Position numbers and translations under genes: made by a program. DNA of 64,000 bases, from contig NZ_MAST01000001.1 in NCBI RefSeq assembly GCF_001758225.1, forward strand, positions 62,001 to 126,000. Reading direction: 5' to 3'. The notes beneath the pieces are model-generated. The model saw only the letters and a list, made by a program, of their open reading frames with translations, searched no databases and was not told where the DNA came from. Shown here piece after piece: positions 26,269 through 35,450 of the stretch (positions are counted from its first letter, which is position 1; each line of letters begins with the position of its first letter). Source of the DNA: Humibacillus sp. DSM 29435 (GTDB lineage Bacteria; Actinomycetota; Actinomycetes; Actinomycetales; Dermatophilaceae).

Positions 26269-26949
26269 GCAGATGACGGTCAAGCCGGCAGCGACGGGAA
26301 CGACGGATGCCGCAGTGCTGGGCTACCGGCGCAGCCCCGCCCATCACCTCGCCGAGCTCATGGCGGCAGCGAGCGGTGAGCAGGTTCGTCTGCGCGAGGT
26401 CCCCTTCCTCACGCAGATCACCATTCGGGCCACCGCGCCCGAGGCCGTGGAGGCCGTGGGCAACGCCCTCGGTGTGACCATGCCGAGCGCCGTGGGCGAA
26501 GTGGCCCAGGGTGAGTTCGGCGAGGGCGGCTCAGGCAGTTCGGGCAGTTCGGGCAGTTCGGGCAGCTCAGTGTCGGTCGTCTGGCTCTCGCCCGACGAAT
26601 GGCTGGCCGTGCTCGGCGACGAGGCCGACACGGGGGTCTCGATCGCCGCGGTGGTCGAGTCGCTGAGCGTGGCCCTGGGCGAGCGACGCGGTCAGGTCGT
26701 CGACGTGTCGTCGAACCGCACCACCCTCGAGCTGTCTGGCTCGAAGGCGCGGGCCGTGCTCGACAAGACGATCGAGCTCGACCTGCACCCCCGGGAGTTC
26801 CCGGTCGGTCGCGCCGTGTCGACGCAGATGGAGTCGGTCGCCGTGATTCTCTGGCGCTCCGCTGACGACACCTGGCTGCTGATGCCACGTGCCTCGTTCG
26901 CCGAGCACGTCGTGGGTTGGCTGGCAGACGGGATGCGGGAGTTCTCCTG

Positions 26950-26950
<1 letters not shown>
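26261..26950 (+). CDS. soxG: sarcosine oxidase subunit gamma
   Basis: 229-aa GCV_T-related subunit. [16 protein letters not shown] near the N-terminus, [13 protein letters not shown] in the middle, and [43 protein letters not shown] are family blocks. A Gly/Ser linker ([14 protein letters not shown], ~residues 90-103) is encoded by 9-base tandem repeats and is longer than usual. AAGGAAGGAG lies before ATG 26261. The stop overlaps the sdaA start (TGATG). Confidence 0.9.
26534..26569. repeat. 9-bp tandem repeat in soxG linker (4 copies, last imperfect)
   Basis: Three perfect copies of GGCAGTTCG (26534-26560) are followed by GGCAGCTCA. They encode Gly-Ser-Ser repeats between the two halves of the gamma subunit, a place where length variation should be tolerated. 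Confidence 0.88.
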
Positions 26951-28350
<1,400 letters not shown>

Positions 28351-28375
28351 GAACTCAGCCGAGAAAGGCTCTGCC

Positions 28376-29356
28376 ATGAGTGCTGTTGGTGCCACGACCG
28401 TTGGACCGGTCGACGACTCGTCTTCGCAGCGGCCTTCGGTCAGAAGCCGGTTCACGACCGGTGGCGGCTATGTGCTGACGCTCGACTGCCCCGAGCGGCC
28501 GGGGATCGTCAATGCCGTGTCGGGCTTCCTGCTCGAGCATCACGGCGACATCCGCGAGCTCAAGCAGTTCGACGACGCGCGTCACGGCCACTGCTTTCTG
28601 CGCGTGCACTTCTCGGTTCCGTCAGCGGCATCCGGCGAGACGACGGATGCCGGAGCCGATTTGGTCGAGTCGGCTGCCTTGGTCGCCGGTCTGACGGCGG
28701 CCTTCGCCGACGTGGCGAAGGGGTTCGACATGCGCTTCGAGCTGCGGTCGGCCGCCGAGCCGCGCCGGGTGCTGATCATGGTGTCGAAGTTCTCGCACTG
28801 TCTCAACGACCTGCTCTTCCGCGCCCGCGTCGGTGAGCTGCCCATCGAGGTGGTGGCCGTCGTGTCGAACCACCGCGACCACGAGTCGCTCGTGCAGTGG
28901 CACGGCATCCCGTTCCACCACGTGCCGGTGACCCCCGACACGAAACCGGCGGCCGAGGCCGAGCTGCTACGACTCGTCGAGGCGCTTGACGTCGAGCTGG
29001 TGGTGCTGGCCCGCTACATGCAGATTCTCAGCGACCACCTCGTGGGAGAGCTGAGCGGCCGCGCCATCAACATCCACCACTCGTTCCTGCCGAGCTTCAA
29101 GGGCGCCAAGCCCTACCACCAGGCCTACGACCGCGGCGTCAAGACGGTCGGCGCCACGGCGCACTACGTCAGCGCCGACCTCGACGAGGGTCCGATCATC
29201 TCGCAGCAGGTGCGCGAGGTCGACCACGCCGACACCCCCGACGACCTCGCCGCAGCCGGCCGCGACACCGAGTGCAAGGCCCTGTCGAACGCAGTGCGAT
29301 GGCACTGCGAGAGCCGGGTCATCCTGCACGGCAACCGAACCGTGATCCTGCACTGA
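28376..29356 (+). CDS. purU: formyltetrahydrofolate deformylase
   Basis: 326-aa enzyme releasing formate from 10-formyl-THF and so regenerating THF. An N-terminal ACT domain (GYVLTLDCPERPGIVNAVSGFLLEHHGDIRELKQFDD, ~residues 30-70) is followed by the formyltransferase fold: VLIMVSKFSHCLNDLLFR, VVSNH, NIHHSFLPSFKGAKPYHQAYDRGVKTVGATAHYVSADLDEGPIISQ with the catalytic Asn, His and Asp. A low-complexity 30-residue N-terminus precedes ACT. The gene lies 25 bases after sdaA with SD GAGAAAGG. It balances the one-carbon load from sarcosine oxidase. Confidence 0.94.
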   Translation: MSAVGATTVGPVDDSSSQRPSVRSRFTTGGGYVLTLDCPERPGIVNAVSGFLLEHHGDIRELKQFDDARHGHCFLRVHFSVPSAASGETTDAGADLVESAALVAGLTAAFADVAKGFDMRFELRSAAEPRRVLIMVSKFSHCLNDLLFRARVGELPIEVVAVVSNHRDHESLVQWHGIPFHHVPVTPDTKPAAEAELLRLVEALDVELVVLARYMQILSDHLVGELSGRAINIHHSFLPSFKGAKPYHQAYDRGVKTVGATAHYVSADLDEGPIISQQVREVDHADTPDDLAAAGRDTECKALSNAVRWHCESRVILHGNRTVILH

Positions 29357-29365
29357 CGACGGGCC

Positions 29366-29448
29366 GTACGAAAGTGGCCACTCGACGGGGACGAGCCCCC
29401 CCAACCACGTCGAGCCCCCCCAACCACGTCGAGTGGCCACTTTCGTAC
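29366..29448. repeat. perfect 22-bp inverted repeat flanking a tandem 19-bp repeat
   Basis: Bases 29366-29387 are the exact reverse complement of 29427-29448 (arms start GTACGAAAGTGGCCACTCG; the arm itself contains the palindrome GTGGCCAC). The 39-base loop plus part of the right arm carries two adjacent identical 19-base units (29392-29410 and 29411-29429) with a seven-C run each. It follows purU by ten bases and could end that transcript as a stem-loop, but no T-tract follows. It may instead be a dispersed intergenic repeat. Confidence 0.85.
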
Positions 29449-29519
29449 ATCGAATGCTGGACAGCCTGCGCCGGCAGGGCGATCATCGAAGGCACCGGCG
29501 ATCAGGGTAGGAGGGCAGC

Positions 29520-29873
29520 ATGCGTGCCACCGCGATCATGACCAACCTGCACGTGGCCGACATCGAGGCTGCGAAGGGGTTCTACACCGACTTCCTCGGG
29601 CTCTCGACCGAGGAGTTCAACATGGGCTGGGTGGCCCGCTACACCTCACCCGACACCGGGGTGAACGTGCAGCTCGTGACTCGTGACCGCACGGCAGCCG
29701 AAGACTCGAGCATCTCGGTGGCGACGGACGATGTCGAAGGCGCCTACGAGGAGGCCCAGGCTCGGGGCTACGAGATCGTCCATCCGCTGACGACCGAGCC
29801 CTGGGGCATCCGGCGGTTCTTCCTGCGTGCTCCGGACGGCACCGTCATCAACATCGCCAGCCACCCGGTCTGA
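29520..29873 (+). CDS. VOC family protein (glyoxalase/bleomycin-resistance fold)
   Basis: 117-aa protein of a single betaalphabetabetabeta pair: IMTNLHVADIEAAKGFYTDFLGLSTEEF at the N-terminus and VEGAYEEAQARGYEIVHPLTTEPWGIRRFFLRAPDGTVINIASH at the C-terminus. A potential metal His and the C-terminal PDG-N pattern are present. AGGAGGG lies 5-8 bases upstream of ATG 29520. Substrate unknown. Confidence 0.85.
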   Translation: MRATAIMTNLHVADIEAAKGFYTDFLGLSTEEFNMGWVARYTSPDTGVNVQLVTRDRTAAEDSSISVATDDVEGAYEEAQARGYEIVHPLTTEPWGIRRFFLRAPDGTVINIASHPV

Positions 29874-29919
29874 CGCGGCGCTCGCGGCGACGTGGGCCGA
29901 TGCCCAGTTTTAGGCAGGC

Positions 29920-30264
29920 TTACTCGGACGCGGAAGAAGTGGTCGAGGCCAGCAGGCGTCGGGCTCGACGACCGAGGTCGCTCAGGTCTACCCGGCCCGC
30001 ATCGGCGGCGGCGGCGAGACGCGCGGCCAGGTCGAGGGCCTCGTCGAGCTCGGGCCCGACGATGGCTGCCTCCTGCCCCATGTCGCGCAGGATCGTGCCC
30101 TCGGTGCGTGAGGCGATCAGGGGGTCGGCGACGCCGTCGATCCAGACCCGGGTGCGTTGGCCGTCGCCGCGCTCCTCACCGGTGATTCGCTCGAGCGCGA
30201 AGATGCGGTCGGCGCGCGCGAACTTGCCGAAGCCCAAGGCCACCATGTGATTGTCTGACGCCAC
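29920..30264 (-). CDS. small protein with weak RemA-like (DUF370) similarity
   Basis: 114-aa protein from GTG 30264. HMVALGFGKFARADRIFALERI, RTRVWIDGVADPLIASRTEGTILRDM resemble the RemA/DUF370 pattern (lGFGn-v-adRIiai ... tr-viitDs-hvvlS), followed by a helical tail (PELDEALDLAARLAAAADAGRVDLSDLGRRARRLL). RemA proteins are DNA-binding regulators of biofilm matrix in Bacillus. The similarity is by eye only, so the assignment is tentative; the reading frame itself has good codon bias. Single gene, convergent with the VOC gene. Confidence 0.5.
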   Translation of the reverse strand: MASDNHMVALGFGKFARADRIFALERITGEERGDGQRTRVWIDGVADPLIASRTEGTILRDMGQEAAIVGPELDEALDLAARLAAAADAGRVDLSDLGRRARRLLASTTSSASE

Positions 30265-30390
30265 CGGCCCATCCTGACAGCAACCACCGACAGCGGTCTC
30301 GCTGCGCCTGACCCTGTCTTCGATCTTCCTCGCTCCGCCTCGCCCGGAGAAGGAGCGCGGCTGGTGGGCAGGGCCTGCGTCTGGCGTCGG

Positions 30391-31293
30391 TCAGTCTGTC
30401 GCCGTGGGATCCGGCAGCACGTCGCGCCACGAGTGCTGCGGCGCATAACCGAGCAGCTCGCGGGCCTTGTCGATCGAGTAGAACGTCTCGTCACGCCCCA
30501 TCTGCCGACTCAGCTTCACCCCGTCGTAGAAACGGTCCAGGACCTGCTGGGTCGTCTCAGCGACGGACATATCGGCGTTGGCGACGTTGAACATCTCGAA
30601 GCCGAGCCCGTCGACCTCCAGACAGCGCTGCACCATCTGGCCGAGGTCGCGGGTGTCGATGTAGGCGAAGATGTTGCGGCGCCTCAGCGACGGGTCGGCC
30701 AGGTAGGCGGGGAACTTCTCGGCGTACTCGTGCGGCTCGATGACGTTGTTGATGCGCAGACCGTAGATGTCGCTACCGGTGCGGGCCTGGAAGGATCGCG
30801 CAGTCACCTCGCCGGCCACCTTGGACATGGCGTAGGCGTCCTCGGGGACCGTCGGGTGGTTCTCGTCGACCGGCACGTACTGCGGTCGGCGCTCACCCTG
30901 GGCGAAGCAGACTCCGTACGTGGTCTCCGAAGAGGCGAACACGATCTTGCGCACCCCGAGCCGCGTCGCGGCCTCGAGCACGTTGTAGGTGCTGAGCACG
31001 TTCGTCGCGTAGGTCTTCGCGTCAGACGTGAGCAGGATGGCCGGCACGGCGGCGAAGTGCACGACGGCGTCATAGGCAGGCTGCTGCGCCAGCTCGAGCT
31101 CGTCCATCCTCGCCAACCCGGCCAACGCCGAGTAGGTCTCTCCGACGTCGGTGAGGTCGACCCTCAGGTCGGCTACGGCCGGGTCTCGCAACGGGACCAG
31201 GTCGGCGGTCGTGACCTGGTGACCGTGCTGAGCCAGGTAGGGCGCGACGTGCCTGCCGGCCTTGCCGCTGCCTCCGGTGAAGAAGATGCGCAT
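30391..31293 (-). CDS. NAD-dependent epimerase/dehydratase family protein
   Basis: 300-aa extended SDR. MRIFFTGGSGKAGRHVAPYLAQHGHQV carries the GxxGxxG cofactor motif, VHFAAVPA is the conserved strand, SSETTYG the serine region and YAMSK (Y-x3-K) the catalytic pair. IYGLRINNVIEP and FAYIDTRDLGQMVQRCLEV follow the family. ATG 31293 is preferred to the ATG 24 bases upstream because SDRs start directly at this strand. Sugar-nucleotide or other carbonyl substrate unknown. Confidence 0.85.
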   Translation of the reverse strand: MRIFFTGGSGKAGRHVAPYLAQHGHQVTTADLVPLRDPAVADLRVDLTDVGETYSALAGLARMDELELAQQPAYDAVVHFAAVPAILLTSDAKTYATNVLSTYNVLEAATRLGVRKIVFASSETTYGVCFAQGERRPQYVPVDENHPTVPEDAYAMSKVAGEVTARSFQARTGSDIYGLRINNVIEPHEYAEKFPAYLADPSLRRRNIFAYIDTRDLGQMVQRCLEVDGLGFEMFNVANADMSVAETTQQVLDRFYDGVKLSRQMGRDETFYSIDKARELLGYAPQHSWRDVLPDPTATD

Positions 31294-31412
31294 GTCGCGA
31301 TCAAACCACTGCGGCATCCGACCGACCTACGCGGGGCCGGCTCGGGTCGCGGCGCGGCGCCGTCCGACGCCCGCTTGCAAAGGTCAGGCCAGGTTCAGGC
31401 AGGGTCGCCGGG

Positions 31413-32381
31413 TCAGGGCCGGGCGAGCGTCACCGTGCGCACGCCGTGCAGATGCAGGTCGGTGCGGTGCAGCAGCGCCTGCGGGCCACCGTCGTCGAGC
31501 AGGGCCTCGAGCGTGAGCCGGTCGTCGGCGTCGAGGAGGTCGCCGAGACCACGCGAGAGTCGGTCGAACCAGGCTCGGGCGTACGGGCCGGCCAGCGGGT
31601 GCACCGGCGAGCGTTCGTCGATCACGAAGTCGTGCTGGTCGACGACGGTCCATCCCGCCTGGCCGAGCACCGCAGCCCAGGACGCACCCAGGGTCGGCAG
31701 GGCCTGCGCGTGGACCTTGGCCAGCGCCTCGAGTGCCCGCGTCTCGAAGCCGGCTCGGCCGACGCCGAGATCGTCGGGCAGGAAGCGTAGGGGCTCGTCG
31801 AACTCGGCCACGGCGATCAGCCCGTCGCCTCGGGTGATCTGACGCAGCTGCGAGAGCGAGCGCGTCGGGTCGGTGAGGTGGTGCAGCGACATCGAGGCCC
31901 ACGTGAGGTCGATCGGAGCGAGGTCGGGCCAGCCGGTGTCGAGGTCGGCCACCAGTGTGCGCACCCGCTCACCCAAGCCGGCGGCCTGTGCCTTGGCGTT
32001 CACGCGAGCGAGCGACTGCTCTGAGACGTCGACGGCGACGACCTCGCCATGGGGCAGCCGGCGGGCCAGCCCCAGCGCCCCGGTGCCGGCCCCGAGGTCA
32101 ACGACGCGGGTTCGCGTCACCCGATCACCATCGTGCCCCTGTGTCACGGCGGTCGTCACCCGGTCGAGCGCAGCGTCCCAGTAGTGCCGCAGGACCTGCC
32201 CATCGAGGTCGAGCAGATCGTCGAGCTCGACCTCGATCGGCGAACCGTCGTGGTTGTGGGCAGGTACGCCGTGACTGTCGGCTGGGCCGAGCTTCTCGTG
32301 GGTTCGGGGGGTTCGGGGGGTTCGGGGGGTTCTGGGGGCTCGGCGGGCTTGGGGGGCGTTTTCGGGTGGGGCGTGCGACAT
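31413..32381 (-). CDS. class I SAM-dependent methyltransferase
   Basis: 322-aa enzyme. After a ~60-residue N-terminal leader with a Pro-Arg-Thr repeat comes a domain with VELDDLLDLDGQVLRHYWDAALD, then VVDLGAGTGALGLARRLPHGEVVAVDVSE (SAM motif I), VADLDTGWPDLAPIDLTWASMSLHHL and GLIAVAEFDEP. ATG 32381 lies close to GGGAG. It is divergent from an XRE-cupin regulator; a palindrome lies between them. Substrate unknown. The leader's repeats (32300-32353) make its length likely variable between strains. Confidence 0.85.
   Translation of the reverse strand: MSHAPPENAPQARRAPRTPRTPRTPRTHEKLGPADSHGVPAHNHDGSPIEVELDDLLDLDGQVLRHYWDAALDRVTTAVTQGHDGDRVTRTRVVDLGAGTGALGLARRLPHGEVVAVDVSEQSLARVNAKAQAAGLGERVRTLVADLDTGWPDLAPIDLTWASMSLHHLTDPTRSLSQLRQITRGDGLIAVAEFDEPLRFLPDDLGVGRAGFETRALEALAKVHAQALPTLGASWAAVLGQAGWTVVDQHDFVIDERSPVHPLAGPYARAWFDRLSRGLGDLLDADDRLTLEALLDDGGPQALLHRTDLHLHGVRTVTLARP
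32300..32353. repeat. 9-bp tandem repeat in methyltransferase leader (6 units, first 3 perfect)
   Basis: Units of GGGTTCGGG at 32300-32308, 32309-32317 and 32318-32326 are identical, followed by three diverging units to 32353. On the minus strand they encode Pro-Arg-Thr tripeptides near the N-terminus of the methyltransferase. Confidence 0.85.
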
Positions 32382-32399
32382 GACTCCCACCGTAGGAGG

Positions 32400-32416
32400 T
32401 GCTTGCGCCGCAAGCA
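32400..32416. promoter_or_regulatory. 17-nt palindrome, probable operator of the XRE-cupin regulator
   Basis: TGCTTGCG, one central C, and CGCAAGCA form a perfect inverted repeat in the 48-base gap between the divergent methyltransferase and regulator genes. A second TTGC/GCAA pair lies just downstream over the regulator start. The placement fits a regulator that controls itself and the methyltransferase. Confidence 0.65.
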
Positions 32417-32429
32417 TATGATCTTGCCA

Positions 32430-33002
32430 ATGACGCAAGAAGCCGACCTCGACTCCGTGATCCGTGCCCGGGTTCGCGGTCTGCGCCTCGCCCTCGGGTG
32501 GTCCCTGGATGCTCTCTCCAGGCGGTGCGGTCTCAGCGCCTCGACGCTCAGCCGTATCGAGACCGGGCATCGCCGGATCGCCATCGACCAGCTCAGACCC
32601 ATCGCTCGAGCCCTGGGCACGAGCATCGACCAGCTCGTCGAGCTCGCGGGCGACGACGACGTCGTGATCCACCCGCGCCGTGACACCGCCCACGGCCGCA
32701 CGACGTGGCTGCTCACCCGCGAGGACGAGCCCCACGGCCTCGTGGTGGCGAAGATGCGGATCACGGCTCGGCGCCACTCCGGCCCGCTCGGCGTGCACCC
32801 GGGGCACGAGTGGTTCACCGTGCTCTCGGGAACCGCCAGACTGCACCTCGGTGATCGCGTCGTGCTCGTCGAGGAGGGCCAGTCGGCGCAGTTCTCGACG
32901 ATGGTGCCGCACGCGATCCCCACGGCCGATGACCCGGTCGAGATCATCGTCGTGCTGGACCGCGACGGACGTCGGGCCCATCTCGACCCGGCGCCTGAGT
33001 GA
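32430..33002 (+). CDS. XRE family regulator with cupin sensor domain
   Basis: 190-aa protein: an HTH_3 domain at residues ~10-65 (VRGLRLALGWSLDALSRRCGLSASTLSRIETGHRRIAIDQLRPIARALGTSIDQL) and a C-terminal cupin (GPLGVHPGHEWFTVLSGTARLHLGDRVVLVEEGQSAQFSTMVPHAI). ATG 32430 is chosen; an in-frame ATG at 32418 lies nearly inside the palindrome. In this family the cupin binds a small effector. Divergent from the methyltransferase, its likely target. Confidence 0.88.
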   Translation: MTQEADLDSVIRARVRGLRLALGWSLDALSRRCGLSASTLSRIETGHRRIAIDQLRPIARALGTSIDQLVELAGDDDVVIHPRRDTAHGRTTWLLTREDEPHGLVVAKMRITARRHSGPLGVHPGHEWFTVLSGTARLHLGDRVVLVEEGQSAQFSTMVPHAIPTADDPVEIIVVLDRDGRRAHLDPAPE

Positions 33003-33097
33003 GACCAAGTGCTGGTGGGCCCGCTGCGTCGGGCTGAGTGAGAGGGGAGCTCGGAGCGGCAGCAACGAGCGCCCGTTAACAGAACTAGTCTCGGCGG

Positions 33098-33796
33098 ATG
33101 AAGATCCAGGAGCTCGACTGGGGCGACACCCCCTGGGGTGCCATCAGCCTTCGCCGGCGCTGGGACCGCATCACGGAGCGAGACGTGCACGAGGTCAAGC
33201 TCGGCGACGACTTTCTCATGTCCAGTCAGTTCACCACCGGTGAGCGTGAGCTGGCCCGGATCGGTCTCGCGGCTGTGGCCGGCACCTCACTGACCGTGCT
33301 GGTGGGCGGGCTCGGGCTCGGTTACACCGCGGTGGCGGCGCTCGACGACGACCGGGTCACCGAGCTGACCGTCATCGAGGCCCTGCAGATCGTCATCTCC
33401 TGGCACGATCGCGACCTCATCCCCGACACCCAGGGGCTGTCCTCCGACCCGCGGGTGCGTCTCGTGTGCGACGACTTCTTCGACGTGGTTCGCGCAGGTC
33501 GTGCCGACCGAACCTATGACGCGGTGCTGCTGGACATCGACCATGCACCCGACTGGCTGCTCCGTGACGACCACGGTGACCTCTACACGGCCCCGGGGTT
33601 CGCGCGAGTCGCCGCGATGCTCGCCGACGACGGGGCCTTCGCGCTGTGGTCTGACGAGCCACCCGAGCCGGAGGTGGTGCGGCGGATGGCCGAGGCCTTC
33701 GAGCAGGCCGACGCCCAGGTGGTCTCGTTCCCCAACCCGCTCACCGGTGGGGAGTCGGCCAACACCGTGTACCTGGCGGTCCGCCCTCGTCGCTGA
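33098..33796 (+). CDS. spermidine synthase-like (polyamine aminopropyltransferase fold) protein
   Basis: 232-aa protein with TVLVGGLGLGYTAVAAL as the nucleotide-binding loop, VTELTVIEALQIVISWH (acidic residue after the second strand), RVRLVCDDFFDVVRAG and YDAVLLDIDHAPDWLL, the order of spermidine synthase-type class I folds. It is shorter than true SpeE and the DAP-type catalytic region is LLDIDHAP, so it may be a methyltransferase or an orphan paralogue. No speD or polyamine gene is adjacent. Single gene with its own ATG 33098. Confidence 0.72.
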   Translation: MKIQELDWGDTPWGAISLRRRWDRITERDVHEVKLGDDFLMSSQFTTGERELARIGLAAVAGTSLTVLVGGLGLGYTAVAALDDDRVTELTVIEALQIVISWHDRDLIPDTQGLSSDPRVRLVCDDFFDVVRAGRADRTYDAVLLDIDHAPDWLLRDDHGDLYTAPGFARVAAMLADDGAFALWSDEPPEPEVVRRMAEAFEQADAQVVSFPNPLTGGESANTVYLAVRPRR

Positions 33797-34095
33797 ACAC
33801 GCCGTCCTCTCACGGCGTCCGGCTCGGGTCATCGCCTGACCGGATGCGGCGGACCGCGCGTGGTCCAACACGACGCCAGCGCAGGACACCAATACCGACA
33901 GCATTTCGGCGCTCACCGCGGCGAGACCGGCGGAGATCAGCAGCAGGCGGTGCTGCTCCTTCGTGTCCTCGAGCACCAGCGGCATCCCGGCGGCCAGGCC
34001 ATCGACGGTCCCGGCCGGGGGAGCCGATGTGGAGCTCGTCGGCTGTGGATGTGGCGAGAACCCGCGGTTCCGGAAGGCTCATAGACTGCAGGCCC
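33797..34095. other. intergenic stretch, no gene supported
   Basis: About 300 bases between the spermidine-synthase-like gene and the FUSC gene. A minus-strand frame starting at 33985 reads plausibly for about 50 residues but then runs on antisense to the upstream gene without family features. No repeat, RNA gene or clear promoter was seen. Confidence 0.5.
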
Positions 34096-35148
34096 ATGAG
34101 CGCCCCATCGTCGCGCAACCGGGTCGCGGCCTCGCTCGTGCGGCTCGGCCCGCACGGGGCCGCCCATCGGGTTGCACTCCGGGCTGGCACCTCGGTGCTT
34201 GTCCCGCTCCTGGTGCTCGTGCTCGTTGGACGGGTGGAGTGGGCCGCCTTCGCCGTCTTCGGAGCCTTTGTCAGCCTCTACGGGCGCCACCACACGCGGG
34301 CCCAGCGCGCCGGGATGCAGGCGGTCGCAGGCTTCTTCCTCGTGGGCGCTGTCACGCTCGGCACCGTGGTCGCGCTGGTGCCCGACTCACGCTGGCTCGT
34401 CGTCGGGCTCGGCGCCCTGCTCGCAGCCGCCGGCTCGCTGACCTCCGACGCGTACGGATGGCACCCTCCCGGGCCGATCTTCATCCTCTTCGGGTTCGCG
34501 GTGTGCGGTGTGCTCCCGGCGACACCCCTGGACGTACCTCTCGCGTTCGGGGTCGCCGCCGCCAGCGCCCTCTTCTCGATCTTCGTCGGCAACCTCGGGG
34601 CTCTGCGTGACCCCGGCGCCTGGGAGCGCCCTGTACCGCCGAACCCGCAGTTCGCCGACGCCTGGAACGCGCCCGGCGCCCGGGCTCACCTGCTTCGCTA
34701 CGTCGTTGCGTTGCTCGTTGCCGGCGGCGTGGCGACGGCTCTCGACTGGCAGCACCCGTACTGGGCGATGGTCGCGGCGATCGCGGTGCTCTCCGGCCCC
34801 GACCGGTCATCGCGGCTGACCCGGTCGGTGCACCGCGTCATCGGCACGTTCATCGGGATCGGGGTTGCTGCCCTGCTGCTCTCGCTCGACGTGAACGGCG
34901 TGGTCGCCGTGCTCGTCATCGCGGCCCTGCAGGTGCTCGCCGAGCTCTTCGTCGCACGCAACTACGCAGTGGCCCTGTTGTTCATCACTCCCCTGGCGCT
35001 GCTCGTCGGTCAGCTGGTGCGCCCCGCTCCGGCCGGGCCGCTCGTGCGTGACCGCCTCCTCGAGACGGTGCTCGGCGCCGCCATCGCGGTCGCCGTGCTG
35101 CTGGTCGTGCCGGATCGGCTGCGCCAGGCCGAAGGTGAGCCCGTCTGA
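34096..35148 (+). CDS. FUSC family membrane protein
   Basis: 350-aa protein with ~10 hydrophobic segments in two blocks, typical of fusaric-acid-resistance/aromatic exporter-like proteins. VALRAGTSVLVPLLVLVLVGRVEWAAFAVFGAFVSLYGRHH and HLLRYVVALLVAGGVATALDWQHPYWAMVAAIAVLSGPDRSSRLTRSVHRVIGTFIGIGVAALLLSL repeat the same plan, with the conserved GP..R...R...R..GT motif in the second. ATG 34096 follows a GC-rich stretch with no gene. Inner membrane efflux or scaffold; substrate unknown. Confidence 0.82.
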   Translation: MSAPSSRNRVAASLVRLGPHGAAHRVALRAGTSVLVPLLVLVLVGRVEWAAFAVFGAFVSLYGRHHTRAQRAGMQAVAGFFLVGAVTLGTVVALVPDSRWLVVGLGALLAAAGSLTSDAYGWHPPGPIFILFGFAVCGVLPATPLDVPLAFGVAAASALFSIFVGNLGALRDPGAWERPVPPNPQFADAWNAPGARAHLLRYVVALLVAGGVATALDWQHPYWAMVAAIAVLSGPDRSSRLTRSVHRVIGTFIGIGVAALLLSLDVNGVVAVLVIAALQVLAELFVARNYAVALLFITPLALLVGQLVRPAPAGPLVRDRLLETVLGAAIAVAVLLVVPDRLRQAEGEPV

Positions 35149-35450
35149 CGCAACCCGAGGAGCGGGTGTGAGCAACGATCCGGGATGCCGCTGACCCCGC
35201 CGCGACACCGCATCCTTCGAACGCCGGCGGGATGCGGCATCCGGCAATCGGGCCGAGGTCACTGCCACCCGGGTGGCGGCCGCTAGGTCTGCTCCGGTCG
35301 ATTGCGTGACGAAAACGCTTGACGTTGCTAACGTGAAGAGCACGGTCGCCCTGGCGCACAGCTCGCTTGGAGGCGGCAGATCGGGGACCGCGAGCGATCT
35401 CAAGTCGGTCGAACCGGGCCGGCGGGAAGCGGGTCTCGGTGAGCACGACG
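35149..35450. promoter_or_regulatory. upstream region of the nar operon
   Basis: About 300 bases hold no gene. Near 35302-35340 the sequence turns AT-richer: TTGCGT and TTGACG hexamers and a small inverted repeat ACGTT-GCT-AACGT (35322-35334) could be part of the promoter. No FNR-type TTGAT-N4-ATCAA box or clear NarL heptamer pair was found by eye. Confidence 0.35.

Noticed and set aside
29392-29429. Two 19-base units as the start of a CRISPR array
   Set aside because: The units are directly adjacent without spacers, and no cas genes are in the window.
29366-29448. Inverted repeat as a classical rho-independent terminator of purU
   Set aside because: The loop is 39 bases and no T-tract follows either arm, so intrinsic termination is not supported, although a stem-loop role is possible.
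33287-33985. Minus-strand frame with a plausible first ~50 residues (MPLVLEDTKEQHRLLLISAG...)
   Set aside because: It continues antisense to the spermidine-synthase-like gene, lacks any family motif and has no ribosome site that I can see.
35302-35340. FNR-type box upstream of narG
   Set aside because: TTGAC and CGTGAA near here do not match TTGAT-N4-ATCAA; only a small palindrome remains.
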